Below are positions 7,940 to 17,033 of a stretch of DNA of 64,000 bases, one piece after another (the first letter of the stretch is position 1; each line of letters begins with the position of its first letter). The DNA lies in NCBI GenBank assembly GCA_963823095.1, contig CAWGKI010000003.1:124001-188000 (forward strand), read 5' to 3'. The position numbers and the translations under genes are program-made. The stretch comes from CAIVVT01 sp963823095 (GTDB taxonomy: Bacteria; Acidobacteriota; Terriglobia; Bryobacterales; Bryobacteraceae). The notes beneath the pieces were generated by a model. It had not been told where the DNA came from. It ran no database searches and saw nothing but the letters and a program-made list of their open reading frames with translations.

Positions 7940-10900
7940 CCAGTTCTGTTATGAGCTGCCGTTCATGCCCGGGACCACGCAGTACCTGGATACGCCCGTC
8001 GTGCCGACGTCCGCCTTTGCGGGCGCCGGGTACAACAACGTCGACTGCGCCTATCCGGATGCCACACCGGCGATCGCGGAAGTGGACGGCGATGGCGTTG
8101 GACCGTGGGTCAGCAAGAGCGGTGTGACCCTCACGATCACCGCGTTGGGCAACCAGACCGTTCCGAACAATGCCTACTCCGGGCCCTCGGCTATCACGGC
8201 TCCATTCAATCAGAAGACCATCACCCGGCACTATGGCTTCGGCGCTCAGTGCACGAGTCCAACGGCGGGCAGCACGACGTGCAATACGCTGTCCAGCGTG
8301 ACCATCGGCGGCAGGCCCGCAACCATCACGAGTTGGAGCGACACAGCGATTACCGTGGCCGTTCCCAGCGGCGTGCCGAATTGCGGGGTTCAGCAACAGG
8401 CTCAATACGGCGGCTCCACCGCGCAGTGCGGACAACTGGCGATTGCCGCGGGCAACGGCCAAAAATCCGTCGACACCGTGACGGTCACCATCGGCGGCAA
8501 GGCGCCCACTCACGTTGCCGCCTCGGGCACCATACAGAGTGCGATCGATGCGGCGAACCCGGGCGACATGATCATCGTCGATCCGACCTGCAACTCGGCT
8601 ACGGGGACCGTTCCGTGCACAACTGCGACGGGTATTCCCACCGCGGGCATTACCAGCAAAACCACAGCAGCCCACAATGAACTGTTGTTGATGTGGAAGC
8701 CGATCCGATTGCAGGGCGTCGGCGCAGCCTCCAGCATCGTCAACGCCAACACGCATCCGGCGGGTAAACTGGATCCCTGGCGCCGGCAGGTCGTTTGTCT
8801 GTTTGGAATTGCGATCGACGGAACGCCGATTAGCGCGTCAAATCCCTACGATTCAACTGGGAGCTTCACCTGCTCACCGGCGATGCAGTTCCAGGTGGAT
8901 CGGTTACCGTTGGAGGCCACTGTCGGCTGGGACGCCTCGCTCAACGGAAACCTGGCCGAAATGCTGCAGGAACCTGGACTGATGGGCGCGTTGGAAGGGG
9001 CGGGAATCACCGTCCTTGCCAAGGGCGTGGACTTCAACGGAGGGAACCCGTGGGACGCCACGCTCCTAGGCGGATTCCCAACCGGAACGACGCTGCTAAC
9101 GGCGGCCAACTGCCTGAGTAGCACGGGGACGAATCCGTTCCCGAGCAACTTCCAATGCAACCCGTCAAGCATAGACGGGCTGGGAATCACCAACAGTTCT
9201 CAGGGTGGCGGCGGAATCTTCGTCCACGGCTGGGGCCATAACCTCCAAATCGCTAACAACCGGGTCTACAACAATGCCGGAACGCTATCTGGCGGCATCA
9301 ACGTGGGCCAGGGTGAATTCCCGCCCCCGTACCTGCAAGGGAGCGCCACGAATGCGCCTCCCGGCTCCTGCCAGACCAGCACAGTCACGAACATGGTTCT
9401 GCCGTACTGCCACAACCTGAATGTGAACGTGCACAACAACTACATCGCGCTGAATTCCTCCACGGGCGATGAGTTGTTCTCCGCCACGCCGGCAGGCGCG
9501 GGCGGCGTCAGCTTCTGCACCGGCTCCGACTACTACAAGTTCAACTACAACTGGGTATGCGGAAATCTGAGCAGCGGCGACGGCGGCGGACTCGGCCACC
9601 TCGGCATGAGCTACAACGGCGACATCGAATACAACTGGATTCTGTTCAACCAGAGCACGAATCCAACGATCGCGGCCAACGGCGGCGGCATGATCGTCAT
9701 GGGCGCTCCGGACGCCGATCCCCCCTGCGGAGCCACCGTCGACACCGATTGCGTCCCGGCTCCCGGTTCCATTGGGCCCAGCGACGGAGTAGGCCCTAAC
9801 CTGACGATCAATGCCAACCTGATTCTGGGCAACGCCGCGGAAAGCGGCAGCGGCGGTGGCATAGCGTTCCAGAACGTGAACGGCTCGGATGTGGTTTCAT
9901 TCCCCACAACTCCGGCCAACTGGTGGCACGTCACCGTCACCAACAACATCATCTCCAACAACGTCGCGGGTTGGGATGGAGCGGGCGTGTCCCTTTTGGA
10001 CGCGTTCAACCTGGACCTCATCAACAATACCGTCGCCTCGAATAGCACCACCGCTACCTCGGGAGTGCTGTTCAACACTATTGGGGCTCCGTTGGCTTCC
10101 ACGGCGGGTACCAATTGCACGAGCTCGTCCACGACTTCGTGCCCTCAGCCGGCAGGACTGGTGACCATCCAGAACAGCGCGGTTCTGACAGCGAACCTGC
10201 CAGCGTCCATCACCTGCCCCGCGGGCCACTATGCCGGCACAACCGCCACTAATGGGACCTGCCGGACGTTCTCGTATCCGCAGCTGATGAACGACATTTT
10301 CTGGCAGAATAGCGCCTACTACGTCGGCGTGGGCGCTCTGAGCGCGCAGTACCAGCAGAATATAGTCTCGCTGTACAACGCGTTCACTACGACGCTGGCG
10401 CCTAGCCAGTCAGCGACTGGCGCCTGTGTCGCCGCCAGCTACTGGGACATCGGCGTGCGCGGCGACTTGACGGTTGCCGGCCACGAGTCCGGGGTGACGC
10501 TCGCCCCGACTTACTCGGTACTGACCGACGCTACAGACTACCCCGGCTTGAACAACTTGGGGTCCAACCCAACTTTCATCAGCCAGTACTGCGATGGTTC
10601 GCGGACTCCTCCGGAATTCGGGGCTTCCGGCTGGGCGGTGCCTCCGGGTATTGCGGATGCCACCGTGCCGAATCCGATCTTCAACCTGACTCCGGTAGCC
10701 ACGGTGGACGAAGGCAACAACTGGGTCAACATGCGCTGGGGCCCGCTATCGCTGACGAACCCTTCGGTCACGGGGGGCGCGAACGGAAATTACGGCGGTG
10801 GCGCTCCGCTCGGCAACTACTCGCTGGTATCGGGCTCGCCGGCCATTGATTACGTCCCGACCAGTGCTGCCGGGAGTTACCCGACTACCGACTTCTTCGG

Positions 10901-13133
10901 CAATCCGAGGCCGGATCCTGCCGTGCCGAACAGAATTGACATCGGCGCGATTGAGTTCCAGGGCAGCGGAGTCGCAACTACGGGCTCCATCACGCCCAGC
11001 AGCGGCGCGCAGGGCACGTCCGTTAATGTCACCATTACCGGCACGCTCCTGAGCGGTGCGACGAATGTTAACGTGTCCGGTACTGGCGTCACTGTCAGCA
11101 ACGTCGTTGCTGTGAGCGCCACTACGGTCACGGCAACCTTCACCATCGCGCCGAACGCAACGCTGTCGGCTAGGAACGTGACGGTCACAACGCCGGCTGG
11201 CACTTCGCCTGCCGTGACGTTCACGGTGGTCGCTCCGCCCGCTCCGACGCTGACCTCGATTGTTCAGAACAATGGTCTCCGCGGTACGGTCACGAACGTG
11301 CAGCTCACGGGTACAAACTTCACCCCGACCGGCAGTAGCGTTGTCATGGTGCCTGCCGTGGCTGGAGTCTCGATCAGCAACGTTACATGGGTTAGCGGCA
11401 CGCAGATCAACGCGACTATCACGAGCACGGTTACGGCCCCACTCGGCGCGGTGAACATCGGAGTCACAACGCCGGGCGGCGCAAGCAATACCCTCCCCTT
11501 CACAGTGACAGGGCCTGTGGTGACGTCCATCACTCCGAATACGGGCCTGCGCGGCACAACAGTGAATGTGACCGTAGCCGGCAGCGGCTTCACGGGCGCC
11601 ACGGCCTCAATGTGTCCGGCAACGGCATTACCGATTACCTCGTTCACGGTGGTCAGCGATACGCAGATCACCGCGAGCTTCGTGATCGGCAACGGCGCAA
11701 CCGCCGGAGCCAGGAACGTGACTGTCGCCTCGCCAGCCGGAACCAGCAACGCAGTAACGTTCACTGTCACGGTTCCGCCGGCAGGGCTGTTCTCCATCGA
11801 CCCGAATACCGGAGCGCGTGGAACCGCCCAAGCGGTAGTCCTGACCGGTATCAGCCTGACCGGAGCAACGGCAGTTAACGTCAACGGCGGCGGCATCACT
11901 GTCAGCGGTGTCACAGTGGTGAGCGATACTCAAGTCAACGCGACCTTCACCATCTCGGCGACGGCAGCACTGACGGCCAGGAACGTGACTGTCACGACTC
12001 CTACCGGGACCACGACCCCCGTGACCTTCACTGTGGTGTTGCCCGGTACGCCGGTGCTCAACTCAATCACTCCCGCTTCGGGCTTCCGCGGCACTCCGAC
12101 TACCGTGACCCTGACGGGCTCGAACTTCACGGCGGCCGGAACTACCGTTAATGTTACGGCGCCCGCGAACGGCTTCACGATCACTGGCGTCACCGTGGCG
12201 AACGCCACCACGATCATGGCAACCTTCAACACTACTGGTGCGGCAACGATCGGCCCGCGCAGCATCTACGTCACAACGCCCGGCGGGACCAGCGGCACCG
12301 TATCTTACAACGTGCGTGGACCGGTGCTGACCTCGATCAGTCCGGCCTCGTCCATCAGAGGCAACGTCGTGTCGGTGACCTTGACCGGCAGCGGCCTCAC
12401 CGGGACCACGGCGATCACCGTGCCGGGCGGCGGCGTCGCGGTCAGCGCACTGACCGTGGTGAACGACAGCACGGTCACGGCAACCTTCACCATCAGCGCC
12501 ACCGCGGCTGGGACGGCTCGCAACGTGACAGTCACCGCGCCGGGTGGAACCAGCAATGCGGTAACGTTCAACGTGACTACTCCGCCGGCGCCTACGCTGA
12601 CGAATATCAGTCCCGCGACGGGCGTCCGCGGCACGGTGGTTCCGGTGACCCTCACCGGGACGAACCTGTTGGGCGCTCCGCCGACGCTGAACATCACAGG
12701 TGGCGGCGTGACCATCAGCAATCTGTCGGTGACCAGCGCAACCACCGCTGATGCAACGCTCACGATCACGGCCACCGCGGCGCTCTCGGTCAGGAACGTT
12801 AGCATCACGCTAGCAGGCCAGACCAGCAACACCGTACCGTTCACGGTACAAGGTGCAACACTGGTTTCGATCACTCCAAACTCCGCCACGCACCCGGCTA
12901 CCGGTACTCTCGCGGTCCCGGTGACCATTACCGGCAATAACCTGACCGGAGCAACCGGGCTGAATGGGCTCGGTGGAGGTGTAAGCCTCGCCGCTGGTAC
13001 CTTTACCGTGGTGAATTCCACTACGATAACGGCGACCCTCAACATCACGAGCGGCGCCACAGTCACGATCAGGAACATCGGTGTCGCGACGCCGATCGGA
13101 AACACCAACACCGTGCCCTTCACGGTGAACTGA
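7851..13133 (+). CDS. Giant protein, segment 6 (beta-helix and eight IPT/TIG repeats)
   Basis: The largest uninterrupted piece, about 1,760 residues. First comes an IPT-like stretch with Cys residues (about 60-220). A right-handed parallel beta-helix region follows, beginning near SGTIQSAIDAANPGDMIIVD and rich in short Asn/Gly turns (GGIFVHGWGHNLQIANNRVY, NLNVNVHNNYIALN), and ends in an outlier-type anchor motif (SPAIDY... NRIDIGAIEF). From about nucleotide 10980 there are eight tandem IPT/TIG immunoglobulin-like repeats of about 88-90 residues (about 270 bp each), each opening with a form of SITPxxGxRGT and ending with NxVTFTV. Such architecture is typical of secreted or surface proteins that bind polymers or mineral surfaces. 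The product ends at TGA 13131-13133, a hairpin follows 13 bases later, and the next gene is probably separately translated. No sorting signal is visible at the C-terminus. Confidence 0.75.
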   Translation: MMVLCMNDPGPIPGPNGTMITDPLFTQGYSQFCYELPFMPGTTQYLDTPVVPTSAFAGAGYNNVDCAYPDATPAIAEVDGDGVGPWVSKSGVTLTITALGNQTVPNNAYSGPSAITAPFNQKTITRHYGFGAQCTSPTAGSTTCNTLSSVTIGGRPATITSWSDTAITVAVPSGVPNCGVQQQAQYGGSTAQCGQLAIAAGNGQKSVDTVTVTIGGKAPTHVAASGTIQSAIDAANPGDMIIVDPTCNSATGTVPCTTATGIPTAGITSKTTAAHNELLLMWKPIRLQGVGAASSIVNANTHPAGKLDPWRRQVVCLFGIAIDGTPISASNPYDSTGSFTCSPAMQFQVDRLPLEATVGWDASLNGNLAEMLQEPGLMGALEGAGITVLAKGVDFNGGNPWDATLLGGFPTGTTLLTAANCLSSTGTNPFPSNFQCNPSSIDGLGITNSSQGGGGIFVHGWGHNLQIANNRVYNNAGTLSGGINVGQGEFPPPYLQGSATNAPPGSCQTSTVTNMVLPYCHNLNVNVHNNYIALNSSTGDELFSATPAGAGGVSFCTGSDYYKFNYNWVCGNLSSGDGGGLGHLGMSYNGDIEYNWILFNQSTNPTIAANGGGMIVMGAPDADPPCGATVDTDCVPAPGSIGPSDGVGPNLTINANLILGNAAESGSGGGIAFQNVNGSDVVSFPTTPANWWHVTVTNNIISNNVAGWDGAGVSLLDAFNLDLINNTVASNSTTATSGVLFNTIGAPLASTAGTNCTSSSTTSCPQPAGLVTIQNSAVLTANLPASITCPAGHYAGTTATNGTCRTFSYPQLMNDIFWQNSAYYVGVGALSAQYQQNIVSLYNAFTTTLAPSQSATGACVAASYWDIGVRGDLTVAGHESGVTLAPTYSVLTDATDYPGLNNLGSNPTFISQYCDGSRTPPEFGASGWAVPPGIADATVPNPIFNLTPVATVDEGNNWVNMRWGPLSLTNPSVTGGANGNYGGGAPLGNYSLVSGSPAIDYVPTSAAGSYPTTDFFGNPRPDPAVPNRIDIGAIEFQGSGVATTGSITPSSGAQGTSVNVTITGTLLSGATNVNVSGTGVTVSNVVAVSATTVTATFTIAPNATLSARNVTVTTPAGTSPAVTFTVVAPPAPTLTSIVQNNGLRGTVTNVQLTGTNFTPTGSSVVMVPAVAGVSISNVTWVSGTQINATITSTVTAPLGAVNIGVTTPGGASNTLPFTVTGPVVTSITPNTGLRGTTVNVTVAGSGFTGATASMCPATALPITSFTVVSDTQITASFVIGNGATAGARNVTVASPAGTSNAVTFTVTVPPAGLFSIDPNTGARGTAQAVVLTGISLTGATAVNVNGGGITVSGVTVVSDTQVNATFTISATAALTARNVTVTTPTGTTTPVTFTVVLPGTPVLNSITPASGFRGTPTTVTLTGSNFTAAGTTVNVTAPANGFTITGVTVANATTIMATFNTTGAATIGPRSIYVTTPGGTSGTVSYNVRGPVLTSISPASSIRGNVVSVTLTGSGLTGTTAITVPGGGVAVSALTVVNDSTVTATFTISATAAGTARNVTVTAPGGTSNAVTFNVTTPPAPTLTNISPATGVRGTVVPVTLTGTNLLGAPPTLNITGGGVTISNLSVTSATTADATLTITATAALSVRNVSITLAGQTSNTVPFTVQGATLVSITPNSATHPATGTLAVPVTITGNNLTGATGLNGLGGGVSLAAGTFTVVNSTTITATLNITSGATVTIRNIGVATPIGNTNTVPFTVN

Positions 13134-13145
13134 GTAACGCTCGCG

Positions 13146-13176
13146 GGGCCGGACATCTAAGTGGAGTGTCCGGCCC
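13146..13176 (+). terminator. Hairpin after the giant gene
   Basis: A perfect 10-bp inverted repeat (GGGCCGGACA / TGTCCGGCCC) with an 11-base loop lies 13 bases after the stop of the giant gene. There is no T run, so it may act as an RNA-stabilising or Rho-assisted end rather than a classical intrinsic terminator. Confidence 0.5.
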
Positions 13177-13222
13177 TGCATCTCCCCACAAGCCTGATGA
13201 TTCGACTAAGGATCTGATAGTA

Positions 13223-13735
13223 ATGGTTGAACGTAGCGCGATATCCTCGGGATCAAAGATGCTGCTGGCGGGAGTCCTCGCCAGCGGCATTCTGGTGTTT
13301 GCTGAAGTGAATCAATCTACCCCGGCGAGCGGGAATTCTCCAGCGGCCACGGCCGCCCCATACGGCCATCGGCCGGCCAAGTTTCCGTTGCGGGCGACAG
13401 CATATTTCGGGCTCGTCTGGGGCGTCGACTCGCTGCGCGTCAAATACGTGGAGTCGGGAGAGATCATCAAATTCACTTACCGGGTGTTGGACCCTGACAA
13501 AGCGAAGGCCCTCAACGACAAGAAGGCCGAACCCGCCCTGTACGACGCAGCGGCCGGGGTGAGCCTCGTGGTTCCATCTCTCGAGAAAGTCGGGCAATTG
13601 CGTCAGAGCAGTACACCCATTGAGGGCAGGGCTTATTGGATGGCCTTTTCGAACAGAGGCAGGCGAGTGAAGCCTGGCGATCGCGTGAGCGTGGTGATCG
13701 GGCAGTTTCGAGCCGACGGCCTCGTCGTGGAATAG
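13223..13735 (+). CDS. Small exported protein linked to the giant gene
   Basis: 170 residues. The ATG at 13223 is preceded by AAGGA; an upstream in-frame GTG at 13166 lies inside the hairpin and is less likely. Residues 11-25 (MLLAGVLASGILVFA) form a signal peptide or membrane anchor, followed by a Pro/Ala-rich linker and a compact domain of about 120 residues with VWGVDSLRVKYVESGEIIKF, VVPSLEKVGQLRQSS and GDRVSVVIGQFRADGLVVE. I know the domain only as a conserved hypothetical found near large secreted proteins. It sits 90 bp downstream of the giant gene on the same strand, so a shared function (assembly, anchoring or copper delivery) is plausible but not shown. Confidence 0.7.
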   Translation: MVERSAISSGSKMLLAGVLASGILVFAEVNQSTPASGNSPAATAAPYGHRPAKFPLRATAYFGLVWGVDSLRVKYVESGEIIKFTYRVLDPDKAKALNDKKAEPALYDAAAGVSLVVPSLEKVGQLRQSSTPIEGRAYWMAFSNRGRRVKPGDRVSVVIGQFRADGLVVE

Positions 13736-13911
13736 TCCCCTTCCACGCATGGCCTCCCCGAGGAACGGCCGACGAGCGCCGGCGACGGGCATTCGAGTTA
13801 AAAGCGCGTTTCCGCCGGGAACGCTTGGGAAGTAAGCCAGGAACCCGGTCAAGAAGTCCAACCACCGCATTGAGGCCGGGAGTTTCGTCACGCAACTCGA
13901 AAGGGGATGAC

Positions 13912-15159
13912 ATGACGCGAGGGAAAACACAACAGAGCGGTGGACTCTTCGTGGAGGACGGCTTCTGGAAACTGCACTGGCGCAAGGATACGAGTGATTC
14001 GAATGGTTCCGCGCCGCGGCATTGGCCCAACCCGGCCTGGATTGGTCCCGCGACCGGTCCACAAAAAATGACGAAGGCGGTGGCTCAGTCGATCGCACAA
14101 GAGACCTTCCTATCGCGGTTCGAACAGCATGCCCAAGAGCCTCAATCGGCGATCACAGTAGCGGACTTCGTGAAGAGCAGTTTTGTGCCTGAGCACGTTG
14201 CACTGAAGAGGGCGGCGGGCCGAGTGCATTATCGCGCGATCCTGAAGTACGTGCTCCCGCCGGAGGAGGTGGACCTCCTTTTCCAAGTGGATGAGAAGAA
14301 GCCTAAGACGAGGCTCAAAGCCGTTCCCGATTGGCCTTACCTAAGTAAAGTGCGGCTCGACGAGGTCCGGCCCGAACACATAGAGCGGCTCATGGCTGCC
14401 GCAGTCTCTGAAGGCTATTCCACCCAGACCGTCAAGCACATTCGAAATGCGGTCGGTTCGATCATCGCGCACGCGATCAAGCGACGCATGTTTACGGGCG
14501 GCAATCCCGCCAGCCAGGCAAGACTGCCCAAAATGGTCCGCCAGGAGCCGCACGCACTTACCCTGAGTCAGTCGAAAGAGGTGCTGGCTGCGATGCAATA
14601 CCCCGAACGGGAGATCGCTCTGTTAGCCATTTTTACGGGAATGAATGTAAGGGAGATCTGCGGCCTTCAGTGGAAGCATGTGAATCTCACCGGCGATTGG
14701 TCCAGTGCGGACGGCGAACCCATCCCACCAAGAACTATCGCAGTGAGATTGCAGTGGTCGTTGAGGGAGTTGGAGAGCGTTCGGAGTGAAGGACGCGCCA
14801 GAGACCTGCGCATTCCGGACACGCTTTTTCCTGTCCTGCTCGAGTTGAATGGCCGGTCGAAATTCGTCGGTCCAGACGATTTCGTGCTCGTGTCTCCGGC
14901 GGGCTCGCCGATCAACGCGCACTATATCGCGCAAACTCAGTTGAAGCGCATCGGCCAGGATCTGCACATGCCATGGCTCTCCTGGCGCGTGCTTCATCGC
15001 ACTCGCTCGACCTTGGCATACGAACTCGGACTGCAGCAAATCTCGAAGGTTTCGGAGGCGTCGGAGAGGCGCACTGCTACTCATGCGCATGGGAGCAACG
15101 GATCGCAGAGCGCCCGGGCGCGGATTCCGCAAGAGAATCGCGAGTGGCAGCAAGCATGA
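13912..15159 (+). CDS. Tyrosine recombinase (phage integrase family), C-terminus damaged
   Basis: 415 residues. The start at 13912 is fixed by AAAGGGG seven bases upstream; the frame open back to 13636 overlaps the preceding gene and is not used. An N-terminal arm is followed by a SAM-like core-binding domain (about 80-190, DEVRPEHIERLMAAAVSEG) and the catalytic domain. The first catalytic Arg is in TGMNVREICGLQW (about 246) and the HxxR box in VLHRTRS (about 361-365). The expected GH...Y segment does not follow: after QQISKVSEAS the sequence becomes low-complexity Ser/Arg/Ala in all frames, and no nucleophile Tyr can be placed. A late frameshift or decay probably inactivated it. It may mark the edge of an old integrated element shared with the transposase 130 bp downstream. 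Confidence 0.75.
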   Translation: MTRGKTQQSGGLFVEDGFWKLHWRKDTSDSNGSAPRHWPNPAWIGPATGPQKMTKAVAQSIAQETFLSRFEQHAQEPQSAITVADFVKSSFVPEHVALKRAAGRVHYRAILKYVLPPEEVDLLFQVDEKKPKTRLKAVPDWPYLSKVRLDEVRPEHIERLMAAAVSEGYSTQTVKHIRNAVGSIIAHAIKRRMFTGGNPASQARLPKMVRQEPHALTLSQSKEVLAAMQYPEREIALLAIFTGMNVREICGLQWKHVNLTGDWSSADGEPIPPRTIAVRLQWSLRELESVRSEGRARDLRIPDTLFPVLLELNGRSKFVGPDDFVLVSPAGSPINAHYIAQTQLKRIGQDLHMPWLSWRVLHRTRSTLAYELGLQQISKVSEASERRTATHAHGSNGSQSARARIPQENREWQQA

Positions 15160-15288
15160 ATCCGTGGGCGCGACACCGGATAGAATAGGCGCGCCAACAT
15201 ACCTCTCGTCTCTGTGGTGGGCGTGTCGGTTGCAATGCTATGAGCGGCGAGGACGAACGCGTGCGCGGAAGGCCTTTGCTGGGCGACT

Positions 15289-16683
15289 CTAAGCGCTTCC
15301 GGCCGCTATTGCCAGTGCACGCTCCGCGACGCAAGGGACAGGCCAGTGCATTCCACTGGGATCCAGAACGTAAACACGCGCGAGATCGCGAGGATCGTAT
15401 TTGACGGGCAGCGCCTCTTTCAGCTTGCCCGCCCACGGACTCAGAGCGCTGTCCCAGTACCGCATTTTGTTGAGGTGAATGCCGTCTCTCCGAATCCTGC
15501 GCGGTACAACAGGCAGAAAATCCAACAGGAACTGTTCTGCATTCACAGGAAATCGAACTGGCGCTGGGGTCCGCGCCAATCCTTCCAACCATGCCTTCAT
15601 TGGAGTCTTGCCCAGCGCTGCGTGCACGGAATTGTGATAGGCGCCGGCGATTTGCAGCGCCAGCCAATGGTCGAGATCGGAGCCTGTCATCTCACGCCCT
15701 TCAAGCCCCCCGGCGGTCCCTCCGCCCGTCCTGGAAAACAGCAGGCCAGGACGCAGGGCCACCTCGCCAAGTCGCGTGCCAATCAGGCGTTCAGCGTGCC
15801 GGCCCAGGTGTGACAACCCCAAGCCGCCATACTCCACCGCAATGCCATACTTCTCGCAGCCACGCAGAATCGCCTCGGAATCGAATCCCGCGCCATTCTC
15901 GACACAGACAAGACGAGGCAGACCCGCCATCGGCCAATCAAGCCCTTGTAATCCACGCCCGGCAAGCCATGCGGCCTTGGGCAAGACGGCATGCGACAAG
16001 ACCAATGAAACTGCCAGAGAAGAGGGCGCCTCCCGCGAAACGGCAAAGCCTAAGACGGCCCGGGTAGCAACGTCGATGGCCAGCGTGAGCCACGGCCGCC
16101 CGGGGGGCAGACGGCGGTCCGGATCGACCATGAGCGCGTCGATCAAGGTGTGATCGATCTGGACTGCATCCAGCGGAAGATCCGCGCGATGGTGAGCATC
16201 GGGGCTGGTGCGAGTGCTTCGTGCTACTTCTTTAGGGCCATCACTTATCCGCGTAGGTATTCCCAATCCCAACGCTTCCATCCGCCGCCGCACGGTACGG
16301 TAATTCGGTGGTTGAAGGCCTCGCTCGGAGAAGCGGCGTCTGACTGCCCGAGTCAGCGCCGCGAGCGAGGATGGCTCAAGACCAGGCCAAGTCTCCCGGA
16401 TGCAGATGTCCAGCAAGTTCTCCCGCTCAGGCGTGAGAACCTTCACGCCGCGCACACGCCCGCGTCTCCGCGGCAGCAGCGATGAGGTCTGTGGACGATG
16501 CTTATACCTGTGCAGCAGTTTGTAGAATACGCTCCGGCATACCCCCAGCCGCAGCGTCGCTTCTCTCACGTCGCAATCGGTGAGCGATACGGCATCCGCT
16601 AGCGGGCGGATGACGGACTCGCGTTCCAGCGCCTGTTCCCACTCAGGCGCCGCGGCGAATTCCCACTGAGGTTGCCCTTGCAT
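15289..16683 (-). CDS. Orphan Mu/TnsB-type DDE transposase
   Basis: 464 residues. An N-terminal helix-turn-helix region (about 30-65, ATLRLGVCRSVFYKLL) is followed by an RNase H-like integrase core (about 170-340) and a C-terminal Mu-type beta-barrel domain. Catalytic positions: Asp177 in VQIDHT, Glu262 in VENGAG, where the family normally has Asp, and Glu298 in HAERLIGT. The second acidic residue is conservatively changed, which could lower or abolish activity. Tn7/Tn5053-like elements normally encode an AAA+ partner (TnsC/TniB) next to this gene; none is present, so it is an orphan or remnant. It is convergent with the tyrosine recombinase. No terminal inverted repeats or target duplication were found by eye. 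Confidence 0.8.
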   Translation of the reverse strand: MQGQPQWEFAAAPEWEQALERESVIRPLADAVSLTDCDVREATLRLGVCRSVFYKLLHRYKHRPQTSSLLPRRRGRVRGVKVLTPERENLLDICIRETWPGLEPSSLAALTRAVRRRFSERGLQPPNYRTVRRRMEALGLGIPTRISDGPKEVARSTRTSPDAHHRADLPLDAVQIDHTLIDALMVDPDRRLPPGRPWLTLAIDVATRAVLGFAVSREAPSSLAVSLVLSHAVLPKAAWLAGRGLQGLDWPMAGLPRLVCVENGAGFDSEAILRGCEKYGIAVEYGGLGLSHLGRHAERLIGTRLGEVALRPGLLFSRTGGGTAGGLEGREMTGSDLDHWLALQIAGAYHNSVHAALGKTPMKAWLEGLARTPAPVRFPVNAEQFLLDFLPVVPRRIRRDGIHLNKMRYWDSALSPWAGKLKEALPVKYDPRDLARVYVLDPSGMHWPVPCVAERALAIAAGSA

Positions 16684-17033
16684 CCAGGTCGTTGCAATCT
16701 ATCGGCCCCCCCAATTCCAATGACAACGGGAATCCGCCCAGATTCCAGCGTCACTATTCTGATCTTAACTTTTCTATAACGGTTTCCCGGTCCTTGGCGA
16801 GGAGTCTTTTCGCCATCCGAACCTCGCACAGGGAATCATTCGGTCCATCGCAGCCTCGGAGGTATCTTTCGGCCAATCGAATGGTTACGGTGGCGCCTCC
16901 CTCCCGGTGGGCTCCCCGCAGCCGAGCGCACGGGTTTTTGTTCCCATCCTGAACGCCGAGCGCGGCTTAGCGTCGCCACCGTGTGGCTACCTTTCGGTGA
17001 ATATTGTCGATCCTTTGGTACGGATGAACGGAA
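16684..17033. other. Intergenic stretch upstream of the transposase and LuxR gene
   Basis: A divergent intergenic region of 350 bases. On the minus strand a short open stretch ending at 16753 reads VTIRLAERYLRGCDG and then VRMAKRLLAKDRETVIEKL; this looks like real but fragmentary coding sequence, perhaps a remnant belonging with the transposase. I cannot name it. No clear promoter was identified for the regulator that begins at 17034. Confidence 0.35.

Noticed and set aside
12305..13156. Minus-strand open frame across the TIG repeats
   Set aside because: Val/Thr-rich mirror of the tandem repeats with no start signal.
13636..13911. N-terminal extension of the tyrosine recombinase
   Set aside because: Overlaps the previous gene, Arg-rich, and a strong ribosome site fixes the start at 13912.
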